DNA of 64,000 nucleotides, from the NCBI GenBank assembly GCA_902593905.1, contig CACJKF010000001.1, positions 124,001 to 188,000 of the forward strand, read 5' to 3'. Both the position numbers and the translations under genes were made by a program. Shown piece by piece: positions 45,518-55,645 of this stretch; the stretch's first letter is position 1, and each line of letters begins with the position of its first letter. The notes beneath the pieces are model-generated. The model was not told where the DNA came from, did not search any database, and was given only the letters and a program-made list of their open reading frames with translations. The DNA comes from an uncultured Pelagibacteraceae bacterium. GTDB taxonomy: Bacteria; Pseudomonadota; Alphaproteobacteria; Pelagibacterales; Pelagibacteraceae.

Positions 45518-45869
45518 AGGAAAAGATGATAAATTAGGTTTAAGAATAAATAAAGATTTTTTTATTTATAATTGTAGAGAGCGGAGTAAAAATAACAAAG
45601 ATCTTATCGCTGATATATCAGACTTCCTAAGCAAACATCATGTTAAAATTGATAGCAACTTTGCTGTAATAGTGAATCAAGGACCAGGGAGCTTTTCGGG
45701 TGTTAGAATTTCATTAGCTGTTGCTAAGGGAATAAAAATCTCCAAAAAAATTAAATTATTTGGTTATAAAAACAATGATTTGAAGGTTTTTAATAAGGAA
45801 AATGTTGAAAAATTGTTAAGCGGAAATTTATTAGAAAAAAATTTGATTAAGCCCATATATTTAAGTTAA
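45486..45869 (+). CDS. tsaB: Shortened tRNA threonylcarbamoyladenosine protein TsaB
   Basis: TsaB forms the complex with TsaD and TsaE that makes threonylcarbamoyladenosine at position 37 of tRNA. The 127-residue product keeps the N-terminal ASKHA-type half: MIDNFLIISF, then VIVNQGPGSFSGVRISLAVA with the GPGSFSG family motif. The end is NLIKPIYLS, matching the usual PLYLR-type terminus, but about 90 residues between the two are missing compared with ordinary TsaB. The start at ATG 45486 lies inside the divergent deacetylase gene. rimI, which commonly follows tsaB in alphaproteobacteria, is absent. Confidence 0.78.
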   Translation: MIDNFLIISFIGKDDKLGLRINKDFFIYNCRERSKNNKDLIADISDFLSKHHVKIDSNFAVIVNQGPGSFSGVRISLAVAKGIKISKKIKLFGYKNNDLKVFNKENVEKLLSGNLLEKNLIKPIYLS

Positions 45870-45877
45870 ATTAAGTT

Positions 45878-46297
45878 ATGAGTATTATTGAAGAAAAATG
45901 TAAACAAAAAGGTGTAAGACTCACCGATCAAAGGAAAGTAATAGCAAAAATTCTGTCTGAGTCTAAAGAAGTTTATGGATCGAAGGATCATCCAGATGTG
46001 GACGAACTTCATAAAAGAGTTACATCCATTGATGACAAAATTAGTATTGCTACAGTGTATAGAACTGTAAAACTTTTTGAAGAGGCAGGAATACTAGTTA
46101 AACATGATTTTAAAGCAGGTAAGGCGCGTTACGAAATAAACGATGATCATAACCATTTAATCGATATTAATAGTGGTGAAATTGTTGAATTTGTTGATAA
46201 AGATATAGAGGAACTTCAAAAAAAAATAGCAAAAAAATTAGGATATAATTTAGTGGACCATAAACTTGAATTATACGGATCTAAAATTAAAAAATAA
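45878..46297 (+). CDS. fur: Fur family transcriptional regulator
   Basis: A 139-residue metal-responsive repressor of the Fur/Mur group. The N-terminal winged helix has GVRLTDQRKVIAKIL and ISIATVYRTVKLFEEAGI; the hinge and dimerisation domain follow with KARYEINDDHNHLIDINSGEIVEF. In E. coli Fur the two Cys of the HLICxxC zinc site are here replaced (HLIDINSG), as in alphaproteobacterial Fur/Mur. Target metal may be iron or manganese. It lies between tsaB and miaB. It differs from the second family member in this window, Irr (62669-63076). Confidence 0.92.
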   Translation: MSIIEEKCKQKGVRLTDQRKVIAKILSESKEVYGSKDHPDVDELHKRVTSIDDKISIATVYRTVKLFEEAGILVKHDFKAGKARYEINDDHNHLIDINSGEIVEFVDKDIEELQKKIAKKLGYNLVDHKLELYGSKIKK

Positions 46298-46298
46298 C

Positions 46299-47636
46299 TT
46301 GATAAAAAAAATATTTATAAAAACATTCGGATGTCAGATGAATGAGTATGATAGTAATCGTATTTATGATATCGCAGAAAAGAATAATTACAAGAAAACA
46401 GAAAATTCTATAGATGCTGATTGTTATGTATTAAATACTTGTCACATAAGAGAAAAAGCTACTGAAAAAGTTTACCATGAAGTAGGCCGTATAAAAAAAG
46501 AATTTAGAAATAAAAAAAAACCAATTATAATTATTACTGGCTGTGTAGCCCAAGCAGAAGGTGAAATATTATTACAAAAAGAAAAATATATTGATGCTGT
46601 TTTAGGTCCGCAATCTTATCACGAAATAAACAAAACCATTCAAAAAATTGAGAGAGATAAAAAAAAAATTAATATAACTAATTTTGATGTAAATAAAAAA
46701 TTCGATAATTTAAACTTAATAAAAAATAAAAACAGCAAAGTTTCTTCCTTTTTAACAATACAAGAGGGATGTGATAAATTTTGCAAATTTTGTGTAGTTC
46801 CCTATACAAGGGGTCCGGAATTTTCTAGATCCTTAGATGAATTATTTAAAGAATGCAAAGAACTTGTTAATAACGGAGCAAGAGAAATCACTCTTCTTGG
46901 TCAAAATGTGAACGCTTATAATAATAATGGAAAAAAACTTTCAGATTTAATATACAAAATCTCTGAAATTGAAAATGTTAAAAGAGTCAGGTATACAACT
47001 TCTCATCCTATTGATTTTTCGAGAGATTTAGTAGAAATACACAAGAATTCAAAGAAGTTAATGCCCTTAATTCATCTTCCAGTTCAAAGTGGATCGAATA
47101 AAATTTTAAAAAGTATGAACAGAAAACATACCATAGAAGATTACTTGGATTTAGTTGACATGTTGAAAAAAAATAATCCTAATATAAAATTCTCTAGTGA
47201 TTTTATAATCGGTTATCCGGGAGAAACAGATAATGATTTCAATGAAACATTAAAACTATTAGATAGAGTGGAATTTATAAATTCTTATTCTTTTTTATAC
47301 AGTCCAAGACCCGGCACACCCGCTGCAAAAATGAAAAATATAGATTTTTTGGTGGCTAAAAATCGCTTGATTACATTTCAAAAAAAAGCTTTTGCAAAAA
47401 AAATGCAATTTAAAAAAAGACTTTTTAACACGAAATCTTTAGTTTTATTTGAAAATAAAATGAGAAATAAGGAAAATTACTTTTTTGGTAGAGATGAATA
47501 CTTAAATTCAGTAATAGTAAAAACTAAAGAAAACTTAAGTGGTCAAATTAAAGAGGTCAACATAATCAACGGAAATCAAAATACACTTTTTGGTGAAATT
47601 TCCAATAAATCTATTAATAATGTCTACGCAGCTTAA
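46299..47636 (+). CDS. miaB: tRNA-i6A37 methylthiotransferase MiaB
   Basis: MiaB is a radical SAM methylthiotransferase that adds a methylthio group to N6-isopentenyl-A37 of tRNA. The 445-residue protein has the N-terminal MTTase domain (KTFGCQMNEYDS, VLNTCHIREKA, IIITGCVAQAEG; three cluster Cys), the radical SAM motif GCDKFCKFCVVPYTRG (CxxxCxxC), and a TRAM-type domain near the end. Translation likely begins at TTG 46299, just after the fur stop, as LIKKIFIKTFGCQ matches the family N-terminus; a TTG at 46266 would need to overlap fur. PhoH-ybeY-lnt follow. Confidence 0.94.
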   Translation: MIKKIFIKTFGCQMNEYDSNRIYDIAEKNNYKKTENSIDADCYVLNTCHIREKATEKVYHEVGRIKKEFRNKKKPIIIITGCVAQAEGEILLQKEKYIDAVLGPQSYHEINKTIQKIERDKKKINITNFDVNKKFDNLNLIKNKNSKVSSFLTIQEGCDKFCKFCVVPYTRGPEFSRSLDELFKECKELVNNGAREITLLGQNVNAYNNNGKKLSDLIYKISEIENVKRVRYTTSHPIDFSRDLVEIHKNSKKLMPLIHLPVQSGSNKILKSMNRKHTIEDYLDLVDMLKKNNPNIKFSSDFIIGYPGETDNDFNETLKLLDRVEFINSYSFLYSPRPGTPAAKMKNIDFLVAKNRLITFQKKAFAKKMQFKKRLFNTKSLVLFENKMRNKENYFFGRDEYLNSVIVKTKENLSGQIKEVNIINGNQNTLFGEISNKSINNVYAA

Positions 47637-47639
47637 TTT

Positions 47640-48644
47640 ATGTCAGAAATTAGTAAATTAGATCAAAATTTAGTTATTAAGAAAATTGACAGCGAAACAG
47701 TTAATTTGCTGGTTGCTGACAATGAAATGCTAATGTCTATTGTCGGAGAATTTGATCAGAATTTAAAAGATTTAGCTAAGTTATCTAACACAGTTATTTT
47801 TTTTAGAGGCAACTCAATTACCTGCAAAGGAAAAAAAGAAAATATCAATGTATTTTGTGAAGCAATAAAATTTTTAGCAAATAAGTATTTTTTAACTAAA
47901 ATTATCGAAAAAGAGGATATACTCTTTTCAGTGAAAAAAAATATCGAACTTGATAAATCGAATATAAAATCATTCCAACAATTAATAAAGACGCCTCGAA
48001 AATCTGTTATTGCTAGATCAGAAAAACAGTCTGAATATATAAAATCTTTAAAAGAAAATGAAATTGTAATGTCCTTGGGCCCTGCAGGCACAGGAAAAAG
48101 TTTCTTAGCTGTTTCTGTCGGGGTAACGATGCTAATGGAAAAAAAAATAGAAAGAGTAATTTTATCTAGACCTGCAGTTGAGGCAGGAGAAAAGTTAGGA
48201 TTCCTTCCTGGAGATATGAAAGAAAAAGTAGATCCTTATTTGCGTCCACTATATGATGCTTTATATGAACTGTTTGGTGCTGAAAAAATAACAAAAAAAA
48301 TTGATTCAGGTGAAATTGAAATTGCGCCACTAGCGTTTATGCGAGGCAGAACTCTTAAAAATTGTTTCGCGATTTTAGATGAAGCTCAAAATGCAACAGA
48401 AACACAAATTAAAATGTTTTTAACTAGAATTGGTGAAAACTCAAAACTAGTTGTTAACGGGGATCCATCTCAAATCGACCTTATCAACAAATCCCAATCA
48501 GGCTTAATTAAATCAAAAAATATTCTTAAGGATCTAAAAGAAATAAAAATTATTGAATTTGACCATAATGACGTTGTTAGACATCCATTAGTTTCAAAAA
48601 TTATTAGGGCTTATCAAAAGAAAAGCACTGATGATAAAAATTAA
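47640..48644 (+). CDS. PhoH-like P-loop ATPase
   Basis: A 334-residue PhoH family protein, with ATPase P-loop LGPAGTGKSFLA (about 141-152), Walker B CFAILDEAQNATETQ, GDPSQIDL and the RPAVEAGEKLGFLPGDM motif. The N-terminal region has the KH-like fold often seen before the ATPase (IVGEFDQNLKDL, VIFFRGNSITCKG). PhoH proteins are linked to RNA metabolism and are usually next to ybeY, as here. Its stop lies inside ybeY (14 bases overlap). The specific function is not known. Confidence 0.93.
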   Translation: MSEISKLDQNLVIKKIDSETVNLLVADNEMLMSIVGEFDQNLKDLAKLSNTVIFFRGNSITCKGKKENINVFCEAIKFLANKYFLTKIIEKEDILFSVKKNIELDKSNIKSFQQLIKTPRKSVIARSEKQSEYIKSLKENEIVMSLGPAGTGKSFLAVSVGVTMLMEKKIERVILSRPAVEAGEKLGFLPGDMKEKVDPYLRPLYDALYELFGAEKITKKIDSGEIEIAPLAFMRGRTLKNCFAILDEAQNATETQIKMFLTRIGENSKLVVNGDPSQIDLINKSQSGLIKSKNILKDLKEIKIIEFDHNDVVRHPLVSKIIRAYQKKSTDDKN

Positions 48645-49095
48645 TATCATATCAAATGATAAATCCTGGAATCGATACATAAAAAATCCGAACAATTTTA
48701 TACAAAGAAAAATTAATAAATTAAATAAACAATTCAAAAAATACAACAACAATACTATCTTTTGTACCTTATTATTATCTGGTGGTAGCGAAATTAAAAA
48801 ATTGAATAAAAAATTTAGAAATAAAAATAAAACTACTGATGTTTTATCTTTTCCATTTTATAAAAATAAAGATTTGAAAAAAATATTGAAAAAAGAAAGA
48901 GAAATTTATTTAGGCGATATAATTGTAAACATCAACAAAATTAAAAATAAAAAAAATCTTAAGGATTTTAAACTAGAATTTAATAAATTGTGGATTCATG
49001 GTTTAACTCATTTATTCGGCTATGATCATAAAAGTATAAAAGACTTTGATAATATGACTAAGGTTGAAAAAAAATTCCTCTCATATTTAAATTAA
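48631..49095 (+). CDS. ybeY: Endoribonuclease YbeY
   Basis: YbeY is a zinc-dependent RNase needed for 16S rRNA 3'-end maturation and ribosome quality control. The 154-residue protein has the family metal motif HGLTHLFGYDH (H-x3-H-x5-H) in its C-terminal half, plus NKKFRNKNKTTDVLSFPF and YLGDIIVN. A Lys-rich N-terminus is also present. The gene overlaps phoH and is followed after no gap by lnt; corC, usually between ybeY and lnt, is missing. Confidence 0.95.
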   Translation: MIKINIISNDKSWNRYIKNPNNFIQRKINKLNKQFKKYNNNTIFCTLLLSGGSEIKKLNKKFRNKNKTTDVLSFPFYKNKDLKKILKKEREIYLGDIIVNINKIKNKKNLKDFKLEFNKLWIHGLTHLFGYDHKSIKDFDNMTKVEKKFLSYLN

Positions 49096-50658
49096 ATGTT
49101 TGAAAAATTTATTAATAATCGTTTTGCAATTTTATATATAATTCCATTTGTAATTGGTTCATTATCTGTTCTATCTTTTCAACCTTTCAACTATACATTT
49201 GTTAATTTTTTTATATTTCCAATACTTTTTTATTTAATAGTTTATATTAAAAAAAAGTCTAAAAGTGTTTACAGAAAAAAACCTTATAAAAAAAATTTAT
49301 TTATTCTTGGAACAGTTTTCGGATTTGGATTTTTTTTAAGCAATATTCATTGGATTACCAATTCTTTAACATTTGATGAAAATTTTAAGATATTTATTCC
49401 TTTTGGATTAATTTTAATTCCACTTTTTTTGAGTTTATTTTTTTCCCTCATTATTTTATTTCTAGGATCTATTTTAAATTTAAATTTTCATTCAATATTA
49501 ATTTTTTCTAGCGGTCTTGCTGTTTCTGATTATTTAAGATCTAAAATATTAACTGGTTTTCCATGGAATCTCTGGGCTTACAGCATGTCTTGGTCGACAG
49601 AGATACTGCAGATTTTAAACAAAATAGGTTTGTTTGCTTTTAACCTTTTAGTCATTACAATATTTACTTTGCCTGTAATTATATTTTTTAAAACTAGTAC
49701 TATTAAAAAAATCTTTTCTTTTTTTTCTATAATTTTAATTTTTTTGAGTCTATTCATATACGGCAGTCATAAAATTAATTTAAATCAAAAAAACCTCGAA
49801 AATAGTACTAAAAGATTTAATGTTAAGATTATTTCTCCAAATTTTAAACTGAAATACAATATTTCTGAAAAAGAAATAAAAAAAAGGTTAGAAAAATTAA
49901 TAAAATATAGTGATCCCAAAAAAGATATAAAAACACTTTTTATTTGGCCCGAAGGAGTTTTTAGTGGATACAGTTATGATGAAATATTGTTTTTAAAAGA
50001 TATTTTTGAAAAAAACTTTTCCAAAAATCATTTTATATTATTTGGTATTAATACCTTTAATGAAGAAAAAACTGGTTATTTCAATAGTTTAATAATTACA
50101 AATAATCGTCTAAAGATAATACAGCACTATAAAAAACAAAAGTTAGTTCCTTTTGGTGAATTTTTACCATTAGAGTCAGTACTGAATAGATTTGGTTTAA
50201 AGAAAATTACTGAAGGACATGGTTCTTTTTTAAAAGGCTATGATCAAAAAAATCTAAAAATTGAAAACCTAAATATTTTACCATTAATTTGTTATGAAAT
50301 TATATTTACAGAATTAATACAATCGTCTAGCAATGATACTAATATAATAATTAATATTTCAGAGGATGGTTGGTTTGGAAACTCTTTGGGACCATACCAA
50401 CATTTTGCAAAAGGTGTTTATAGAGCGATAGAAAAAAATTCGTTTTTTTTAAGATCAACTAACAAAGGGGTAAGCGCTATAATTAATAATAAAGGACAAA
50501 TTATCAAAAGACTTGACTCCACCGAGGCAGGACATATTGAGTTAGAAGTGCCTTTAATTAAAAATAAAAATAAAACTAAAAATGATTTGATATTTTTTAC
50601 ACTTTTAATTACATATATTTCAATCTTTTATTTTTACAAAAAAAATAATGAAAATTAA
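49096..50658 (+). CDS. lnt: Apolipoprotein N-acyltransferase
   Basis: Lnt completes lipoprotein maturation by N-acylation of the N-terminal Cys. The 520-residue protein has about eight N-terminal transmembrane helices (residues about 10-225) and a periplasmic nitrilase domain with the catalytic triad Glu286 (WPEGVFSG), Lys349 ([10 protein letters not shown]) and Cys399 (LICYEIIF). Conserved segments NISEDGWFG and [15 protein letters not shown] follow. All catalytic residues are present. Its end overlaps metK by 11 bases, so metK has no leader of its own. Confidence 0.95.
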   Translation: MFEKFINNRFAILYIIPFVIGSLSVLSFQPFNYTFVNFFIFPILFYLIVYIKKKSKSVYRKKPYKKNLFILGTVFGFGFFLSNIHWITNSLTFDENFKIFIPFGLILIPLFLSLFFSLIILFLGSILNLNFHSILIFSSGLAVSDYLRSKILTGFPWNLWAYSMSWSTEILQILNKIGLFAFNLLVITIFTLPVIIFFKTSTIKKIFSFFSIILIFLSLFIYGSHKINLNQKNLENSTKRFNVKIISPNFKLKYNISEKEIKKRLEKLIKYSDPKKDIKTLFIWPEGVFSGYSYDEILFLKDIFEKNFSKNHFILFGINTFNEEKTGYFNSLIITNNRLKIIQHYKKQKLVPFGEFLPLESVLNRFGLKKITEGHGSFLKGYDQKNLKIENLNILPLICYEIIFTELIQSSSNDTNIIINISEDGWFGNSLGPYQHFAKGVYRAIEKNSFFLRSTNKGVSAIINNKGQIIKRLDSTEAGHIELEVPLIKNKNKTKNDLIFFTLLITYISIFYFYKKNNEN

Positions 50659-51811
50659 CAATTATCTATTTACTAGTGAGTCTGTTTCTGAGGGTCACCC
50701 AGATAAAGTGTGTGATAGAATTTCCGATATGGTAGTTGACTCTTATTTATCCCAAGACCCAGTATCGAGAGTTGCCTGCGAAACATTAACAACAACTAAT
50801 AAAGTAGTTTTAGCTGGAGAAACGCGTGGACCTAAAATAGAAAAAGAAGACTTAATAAATAAAGTAAGAAATTGCATTAAAGATATCGGTTACGATCAAA
50901 AAGGATTTAGTTGGAAAACTGCAAATATAGAAACTTTTTTACACGAGCAATCAGCGGATATTGCTATGGGTGTTGATTCAAAAGACAATAAAGATGAGGG
51001 AGCTGGAGATCAGGGAATTATGTTTGGCTATGCATGTAAAGAAACAGAGGACCTAATGCCTGCACCAATTTATTATTCACATAAAATTTTAAGATTAATG
51101 GCTGAAGACAGAAAAAATGGAGTCTTAAAAGGCATTGAACCTGACTCAAAAAGCCAAGTAACTATGCTATACGAAAAAGACAAACCCGTTAAAGTAACAT
51201 CGGTTGTTATTTCAACTCAACATTCCAAAGATCTAAAACAAGAGGAAGTAAGAAAAACTATTATTCCTTATATTAAAAAATCTATTCCAGAAAATTATCT
51301 TGATGGATTATCGGACAAAGAAATTTACATAAATCCAACAGGGCAATTTATTATTGGTGGACCTGACGGCGATACCGGGCTTACTGGCAGGAAAATTATT
51401 GTTGATACATACGGAGGCGCTGCACCACATGGAGGTGGAGCCTTTTCTGGAAAAGACCCAACGAAAGTTGATAGATCAGCTGCTTATGCTTCAAGATATA
51501 TTGCAAAAAATATAGTTGCATCAGGTGTTTCAGAAAAATGTTTAATACAATTAGCTTATGCAATTGGTGTATCTAGGCCGCTTTCAATATTTGTTAAATT
51601 AGCTAATGGAGATGAGGCAAAAGTAGAGAATGTAAAAAAAATAATTAATGAAAATTTTGATCTTTCACCTAGAGGAATAAGAGAAATGTTAAAATTAAAC
51701 AATCCAATTTATGAGGTGACATCTGCATATGGTCACTTTGGAAGAAAAGCAACAAATAAAGGTGAGTTTTCTTGGGAAAAAATGGATAAAGTTGAATTAT
51801 TTAAGTTGTAA
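50648..51811 (+). CDS. metK: S-adenosylmethionine synthetase
   Basis: MetK joins ATP and methionine to S-adenosylmethionine, the methyl donor for RsmG, RsmI and MiaB encoded nearby. The 387-residue protein has the N-terminal [28 protein letters not shown], and the P-loop-like [25 protein letters not shown] (two parts), all typical. The length is usual. The ATG lies within the end of lnt, so a SAM-sensing leader riboswitch is excluded here. It is followed by a hairpin and then nusA; trmB and rimP, which often lie between metK and nusA in alphaproteobacteria, are not present. Confidence 0.97.
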   Translation: MKINNYLFTSESVSEGHPDKVCDRISDMVVDSYLSQDPVSRVACETLTTTNKVVLAGETRGPKIEKEDLINKVRNCIKDIGYDQKGFSWKTANIETFLHEQSADIAMGVDSKDNKDEGAGDQGIMFGYACKETEDLMPAPIYYSHKILRLMAEDRKNGVLKGIEPDSKSQVTMLYEKDKPVKVTSVVISTQHSKDLKQEEVRKTIIPYIKKSIPENYLDGLSDKEIYINPTGQFIIGGPDGDTGLTGRKIIVDTYGGAAPHGGGAFSGKDPTKVDRSAAYASRYIAKNIVASGVSEKCLIQLAYAIGVSRPLSIFVKLANGDEAKVENVKKIINENFDLSPRGIREMLKLNNPIYEVTSAYGHFGRKATNKGEFSWEKMDKVELFKL

Positions 51812-51867
51812 TCTTGAAAAAAACATAATTTTCTTTTAAAAAAGATAAAATTATTAATAAATTCAAA

Positions 51868-51891
51868 ATGGGCAGTAGCCCATTTTTTTTT
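51868..51891 (+). terminator. Hairpin with T-run between metK and nusA (terminator or attenuator)
   Basis: ATGGGC (51868-51873) and GCCCAT (51878-51883) form a perfect 6-bp stem with a tetraloop AGTA, followed by nine T residues (51883-51891). This is a textbook intrinsic terminator. It ends just before the nusA ribosome-binding site AGGAG (51892-51896) and so sits in the leader of nusA: it could end metK transcription or attenuate the nusA-infB operon. Confidence 0.8.
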
Positions 51892-51903
51892 AGGAGCGAT
51901 AAA

Positions 51904-53454
51904 ATGCTAAATAGAGGTCTAGATAAACTGGAGTTACTAAGGATAGTTGAGGCAGTTGCAAATGAGAAATCCATAGATAAAGAATTGGTAATAGGTTCAA
52001 TGGAAAGTGCTATACAAAAAGCAGCCTTAACTAAGTTTGGTAATGATAATAATATTGAGGTAATTATAGATAGAGAAAGCGGAGAAATTAAAATTCAAAA
52101 AGTTTTAGACATCGTTGATAAAGTTGAAGATGCCGCTAGAGAAATAACACTAGATCAAGCAAAAAAAATAAATCCAAACAAAAAAGAAATTAAGGTAGGT
52201 GAAAAGATTTATGAAGAATTACCTCAAATAGACTTTGGCCGTATAGCTGCTCAAAGCGCAAAGCAAGTTATTAGCAGCAGAGTTAGAGAAGCCGAGAAAA
52301 ATAGACAATTCGAAGATTTTATTGACAAACAAGGTCAAATTTTAAGTGGAATAATTAAAAGATTAGAATATGGAAATGTTATAGTAGATTTAGGAAAAGC
52401 TGAAGGTGTTATAAAAAAAGATGAGTTAATTCCAAGAGAAATTTTAAAAACCGGGGATAGAGTAAAAGCTTATTGCTATGAAGTAAAAAAAGAACTTAAG
52501 GGTCATCAAATTTTTCTATCACGAGCACATCCCCAGTTTTTAGCAAGATTATTTTTTCAAGAAGTACCAGAAATTTATGAGGGGACAATAGAAATCAAAT
52601 CGGTTGCAAGAGATCCTGGTAGCAGAGCTAAAATATGTGTTCACTCTCAAGACTCATCTATCGATCCTGTCGGTGCGTGCGTTGGTATGAGGGGAAGCAG
52701 AGTTCAAACTATAGTTAACGAGTTGCATGGAGAAAAAATAGATATTATAAAATGGACTGAAGATCTACCAACCTTGATTTCAGAGTCTTTATCTCCTGCA
52801 GAAATACAAAAAGTTTTAATTGATCAGGAAAACAAAAGAATTGATATAATTTTGACAGAGGAAAATTTGAGCAAAGCAATTGGTCGAAGAGGACAAAATG
52901 TAAGATTAGCATCTAAGTTAACAAATTATGAAATCGATATTTTAACAGATCAAGAAGACTCGGAAAGACGACAAGCAGAATTTAAGGATAGAACAGAAAC
53001 GTTAATCAAAAATCTTGAGGTTGATGAAACATTGGGTCAGCTATTGGTATCTGAGGGGTTTACATCCATTGAAGAAATAGCTCAATCAAATCCTGACGAT
53101 ATCTCAAAAATAGACGCAATAGACGAAGAAACTGCAAAAGAACTTATAGAAAGATCAAAAGAAAATTTAATAAAAGAAAAAGAGGCAGTTGCGTTAAAAT
53201 TAAAAGAACTTGGTGTGGAGGATAAACTAATTAGTCTGACCGGAATGACACAAGGTATGCTTGTAATACTTGGGCAGAAAAATATAAAAAAATTGAGCGA
53301 TTTTGCAGACCTCTCATCAGATGAATTAATAGGTGGATTTGACGAAATTAAAGGAAAAAAAATTAGGATCGAAGGATACCTTGAAGAGTTTTCGTTATCT
53401 AGAAAAGAAGCAGACGATCTAATAATGGCCGCAAGAGAAATAGTTTATAAATAA
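51904..53454 (+). CDS. nusA: Transcription termination/antitermination factor NusA
   Basis: NusA binds RNA polymerase and modulates pausing, termination and antitermination. The 516-residue protein has the N-terminal polymerase-binding domain (MLNRGLDKLELLRIVEAV), an S1 domain (ISGIIKRL-like GQILSGIIKRLEYGNVIVD), KH domains (GACVGMRGSRVQTI; AIGRRGQNVRLASKL) and two C-terminal acidic repeats (LLVSEGFTSIEEIA; FADLSSDELIGGFDE). ATG 51904 matches the family start; an upstream in-frame ATG at 51868 lies in the hairpin and is rejected. The RBS AGGAG is well placed. Confidence 0.97.
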   Translation: MLNRGLDKLELLRIVEAVANEKSIDKELVIGSMESAIQKAALTKFGNDNNIEVIIDRESGEIKIQKVLDIVDKVEDAAREITLDQAKKINPNKKEIKVGEKIYEELPQIDFGRIAAQSAKQVISSRVREAEKNRQFEDFIDKQGQILSGIIKRLEYGNVIVDLGKAEGVIKKDELIPREILKTGDRVKAYCYEVKKELKGHQIFLSRAHPQFLARLFFQEVPEIYEGTIEIKSVARDPGSRAKICVHSQDSSIDPVGACVGMRGSRVQTIVNELHGEKIDIIKWTEDLPTLISESLSPAEIQKVLIDQENKRIDIILTEENLSKAIGRRGQNVRLASKLTNYEIDILTDQEDSERRQAEFKDRTETLIKNLEVDETLGQLLVSEGFTSIEEIAQSNPDDISKIDAIDEETAKELIERSKENLIKEKEAVALKLKELGVEDKLISLTGMTQGMLVILGQKNIKKLSDFADLSSDELIGGFDEIKGKKIRIEGYLEEFSLSRKEADDLIMAAREIVYK

Positions 53455-53458
53455 TGTT

Positions 53459-55645
53459 ATGGAAAAAGATAAAAATAAAAAGAAAACACTTACTATCTCA
53501 TCAAACCTAAAAAAGAAAATTGACACTAGTTCAATCACAACAGCTGGCAAAAAATCCTTTAAAGTAGAAAAAAGAAAACCGTTTAAGGGAAACAATCCTC
53601 CAAAGAAAAATTTTCCAGAGCCAAACATAAATTTTAATCAAATTAATAAGAAAAAAAACTTTGCAAGAAAATTTATTGAACAACAAGCTACAAAAGATTT
53701 TATAAAAAAAGATAATAAGCCTTCAGGAAAAAGTAAGCTTAAACTAAAGGGTCCAGTTGATAAAAGGGATTTCAAGTTAACTGTCTCAAGAGCTCTCAAT
53801 GTTGAAGAAATCGAGATTAAGCAGAGAAGTTTGGCCTCTGTCAAACGCGCAAGATTAAAAGATAAAAAGACCAAACCAGAAACTGAAGAGAAGAAGGAAT
53901 TTAAAAAAGTTATAAGAGAAGTAAAAATACCTGAACAGATTACGATACAAGAGCTTTCCAATCGTATGGCTGAAAAATCAAATGAAATAATTAAATTTTT
54001 ATTTAATATGAAAGTCGTTGCTACGATAAACCATAATATTGATAAAGATACAGCTGAATATATTGTTAAAGAGTTTGGTCATAAGCCGATACTAGAAGAT
54101 AAGCCATCCATCGAAACCGGTAAGGTAAAAGAAAATTTAAAAGGTGAGATTAAAATTCGCCCTCCTGTAGTTACGATAATGGGCCACGTAGATCATGGAA
54201 AAACATCATTGCTTGACGCTCTTAGAGAAAGCAATGTTGTTTCAGGTGAGCACGGAGGAATTACACAGCATATTGGAGCTTATCAAGTGCAAACAGGCAA
54301 AAATTTAATAACATTTATTGATACGCCAGGACATGCAGCTTTCACAGAAATGAGAGCTCGGGGATCAAAGATTACAGATATTGTTGTGTTAGTTGTAGCT
54401 GCAGATGATGGTATTAAACCTCAAACTGTAGAGGCTATTAAACATGCAAAAGCGGCAAAAGTTCCTATTATAGTTGCAATAAATAAATGCGATTTACCAG
54501 AAAAAAATATCAGCAAAATAAAAAATGAGATGATGCAGTATGAGTTAATTGCTGAGGACTTAAGCGGGGATACTCTATTTGTTGAAGTTTCTGCTTTAAA
54601 AAAATTAAATTTAGACAAACTTAAAGAAAATATTTTGTTACAATCTGAAATTTTGGATCTAAAAGCGTCATTTTCTGATCAAGCAAGAGGCGTAGTAATT
54701 GAGTCTAAAATAGATAAAGGCAAAGGACCAGTTTCAACAATTTTAATAAGCAACGGAAAACTTAAAAGAGGAGATCATTTTATATGCGGCGATACCTGGG
54801 GCAAGGTGAGAGCAATGATTAACCACGAAGGCAAAACAGTTGATGAGGCTTTTCCATCTATGCCTGTAGAAATTCTAGGTATGAATAGTACCGCTTACGC
54901 GGGTGCAGAGTTTGTGGTTACCAGCAATGAAGAAGAAGCTAAAGAAATGTCGGAATTTCGAAAAAATAATGTAGTAAAAAATTCGATTTTAGCAAAAGAT
55001 AAAACAACATTATTTGAAAATGAAAAAAATAAAGATGAGTTAAATATTATTATTAAATCAGATGTGCAAGGATCTAGTGAGGCTTTAAAGATGGCGATAG
55101 ATAAAATTCAACACAATGAAGTGCAGGCTAATATAATACTTTCTGATATTGGGATGATAAATGAAACAGATGTGTCTTTAGCTAAAGCATCAAATGCAAT
55201 ACTGATCGGTTTTAATGTTAAGCCAAACCGTGAAGCAAAAAAATTAGCTGATAAAGAAAAAATTAATATACAATACTACAATATTATTTACGAAGCTTTA
55301 AATTACGTAGAAAAATCATTATCAGGTCTCTTAGAACCAGATGTGAAAGAAACATTGTTAGGTAGCGCAGAGATAAAAAAAATTTTCAAAGTTTCAAGTG
55401 CTGGAAAAATTGCTGGTTCAAAAGTTTTAAGTGGAGAAATAAAAAGTAAATCAAAGGCAAGAATTATTAGAGATGGAGTAGTGGTCTACAACGGCGAGAT
55501 TTTGACAATATTTAGAGAGAAGAATCAAGTTAAAGAAGTAGGAACTGGTCTTGAATGCGGTATCAGTCTTAAAGATTTTATTGATTTTAAAGAAAAAGAT
55601 GTTATCGAATCTTACTCATCCGAAAAAATTCAGAGATCAATTTAA
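53459..55645 (+). CDS. infB: Translation initiation factor IF-2
   Basis: IF-2 is the GTPase that places initiator tRNA on the ribosome. The 728-residue protein has a lysine-rich N-terminal region (1-225, shorter than in many bacteria), the IF2_N-type segment [20 protein letters not shown], and the G domain with [11 protein letters not shown], the [10 protein letters not shown] switch, [15 protein letters not shown] and NKCDLPE, then domain III ([13 protein letters not shown]) and domain IV. It is directly downstream of nusA, as in most bacteria, and its stop overlaps the rbfA start. Confidence 0.97.
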   Translation: MEKDKNKKKTLTISSNLKKKIDTSSITTAGKKSFKVEKRKPFKGNNPPKKNFPEPNINFNQINKKKNFARKFIEQQATKDFIKKDNKPSGKSKLKLKGPVDKRDFKLTVSRALNVEEIEIKQRSLASVKRARLKDKKTKPETEEKKEFKKVIREVKIPEQITIQELSNRMAEKSNEIIKFLFNMKVVATINHNIDKDTAEYIVKEFGHKPILEDKPSIETGKVKENLKGEIKIRPPVVTIMGHVDHGKTSLLDALRESNVVSGEHGGITQHIGAYQVQTGKNLITFIDTPGHAAFTEMRARGSKITDIVVLVVAADDGIKPQTVEAIKHAKAAKVPIIVAINKCDLPEKNISKIKNEMMQYELIAEDLSGDTLFVEVSALKKLNLDKLKENILLQSEILDLKASFSDQARGVVIESKIDKGKGPVSTILISNGKLKRGDHFICGDTWGKVRAMINHEGKTVDEAFPSMPVEILGMNSTAYAGAEFVVTSNEEEAKEMSEFRKNNVVKNSILAKDKTTLFENEKNKDELNIIIKSDVQGSSEALKMAIDKIQHNEVQANIILSDIGMINETDVSLAKASNAILIGFNVKPNREAKKLADKEKINIQYYNIIYEALNYVEKSLSGLLEPDVKETLLGSAEIKKIFKVSSAGKIAGSKVLSGEIKSKSKARIIRDGVVVYNGEILTIFREKNQVKEVGTGLECGISLKDFIDFKEKDVIESYSSEKIQRSI

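Noticed and set aside
45869-45877. A frameshift as the cause of the short tsaB
   Set aside because: The C-terminal PIYLS is in frame and the fur start lies 8 bases after the stop, so the gene looks complete rather than broken.
46266-46298. TTG 46266 as miaB start
   Set aside because: It would overlap fur by 32 bases and adds residues not seen in the family; TTG 46299 fits better.
50600-50660. A SAM-sensing riboswitch before metK
   Set aside because: metK starts inside lnt (11-base overlap), leaving no leader in which such an RNA could fold.
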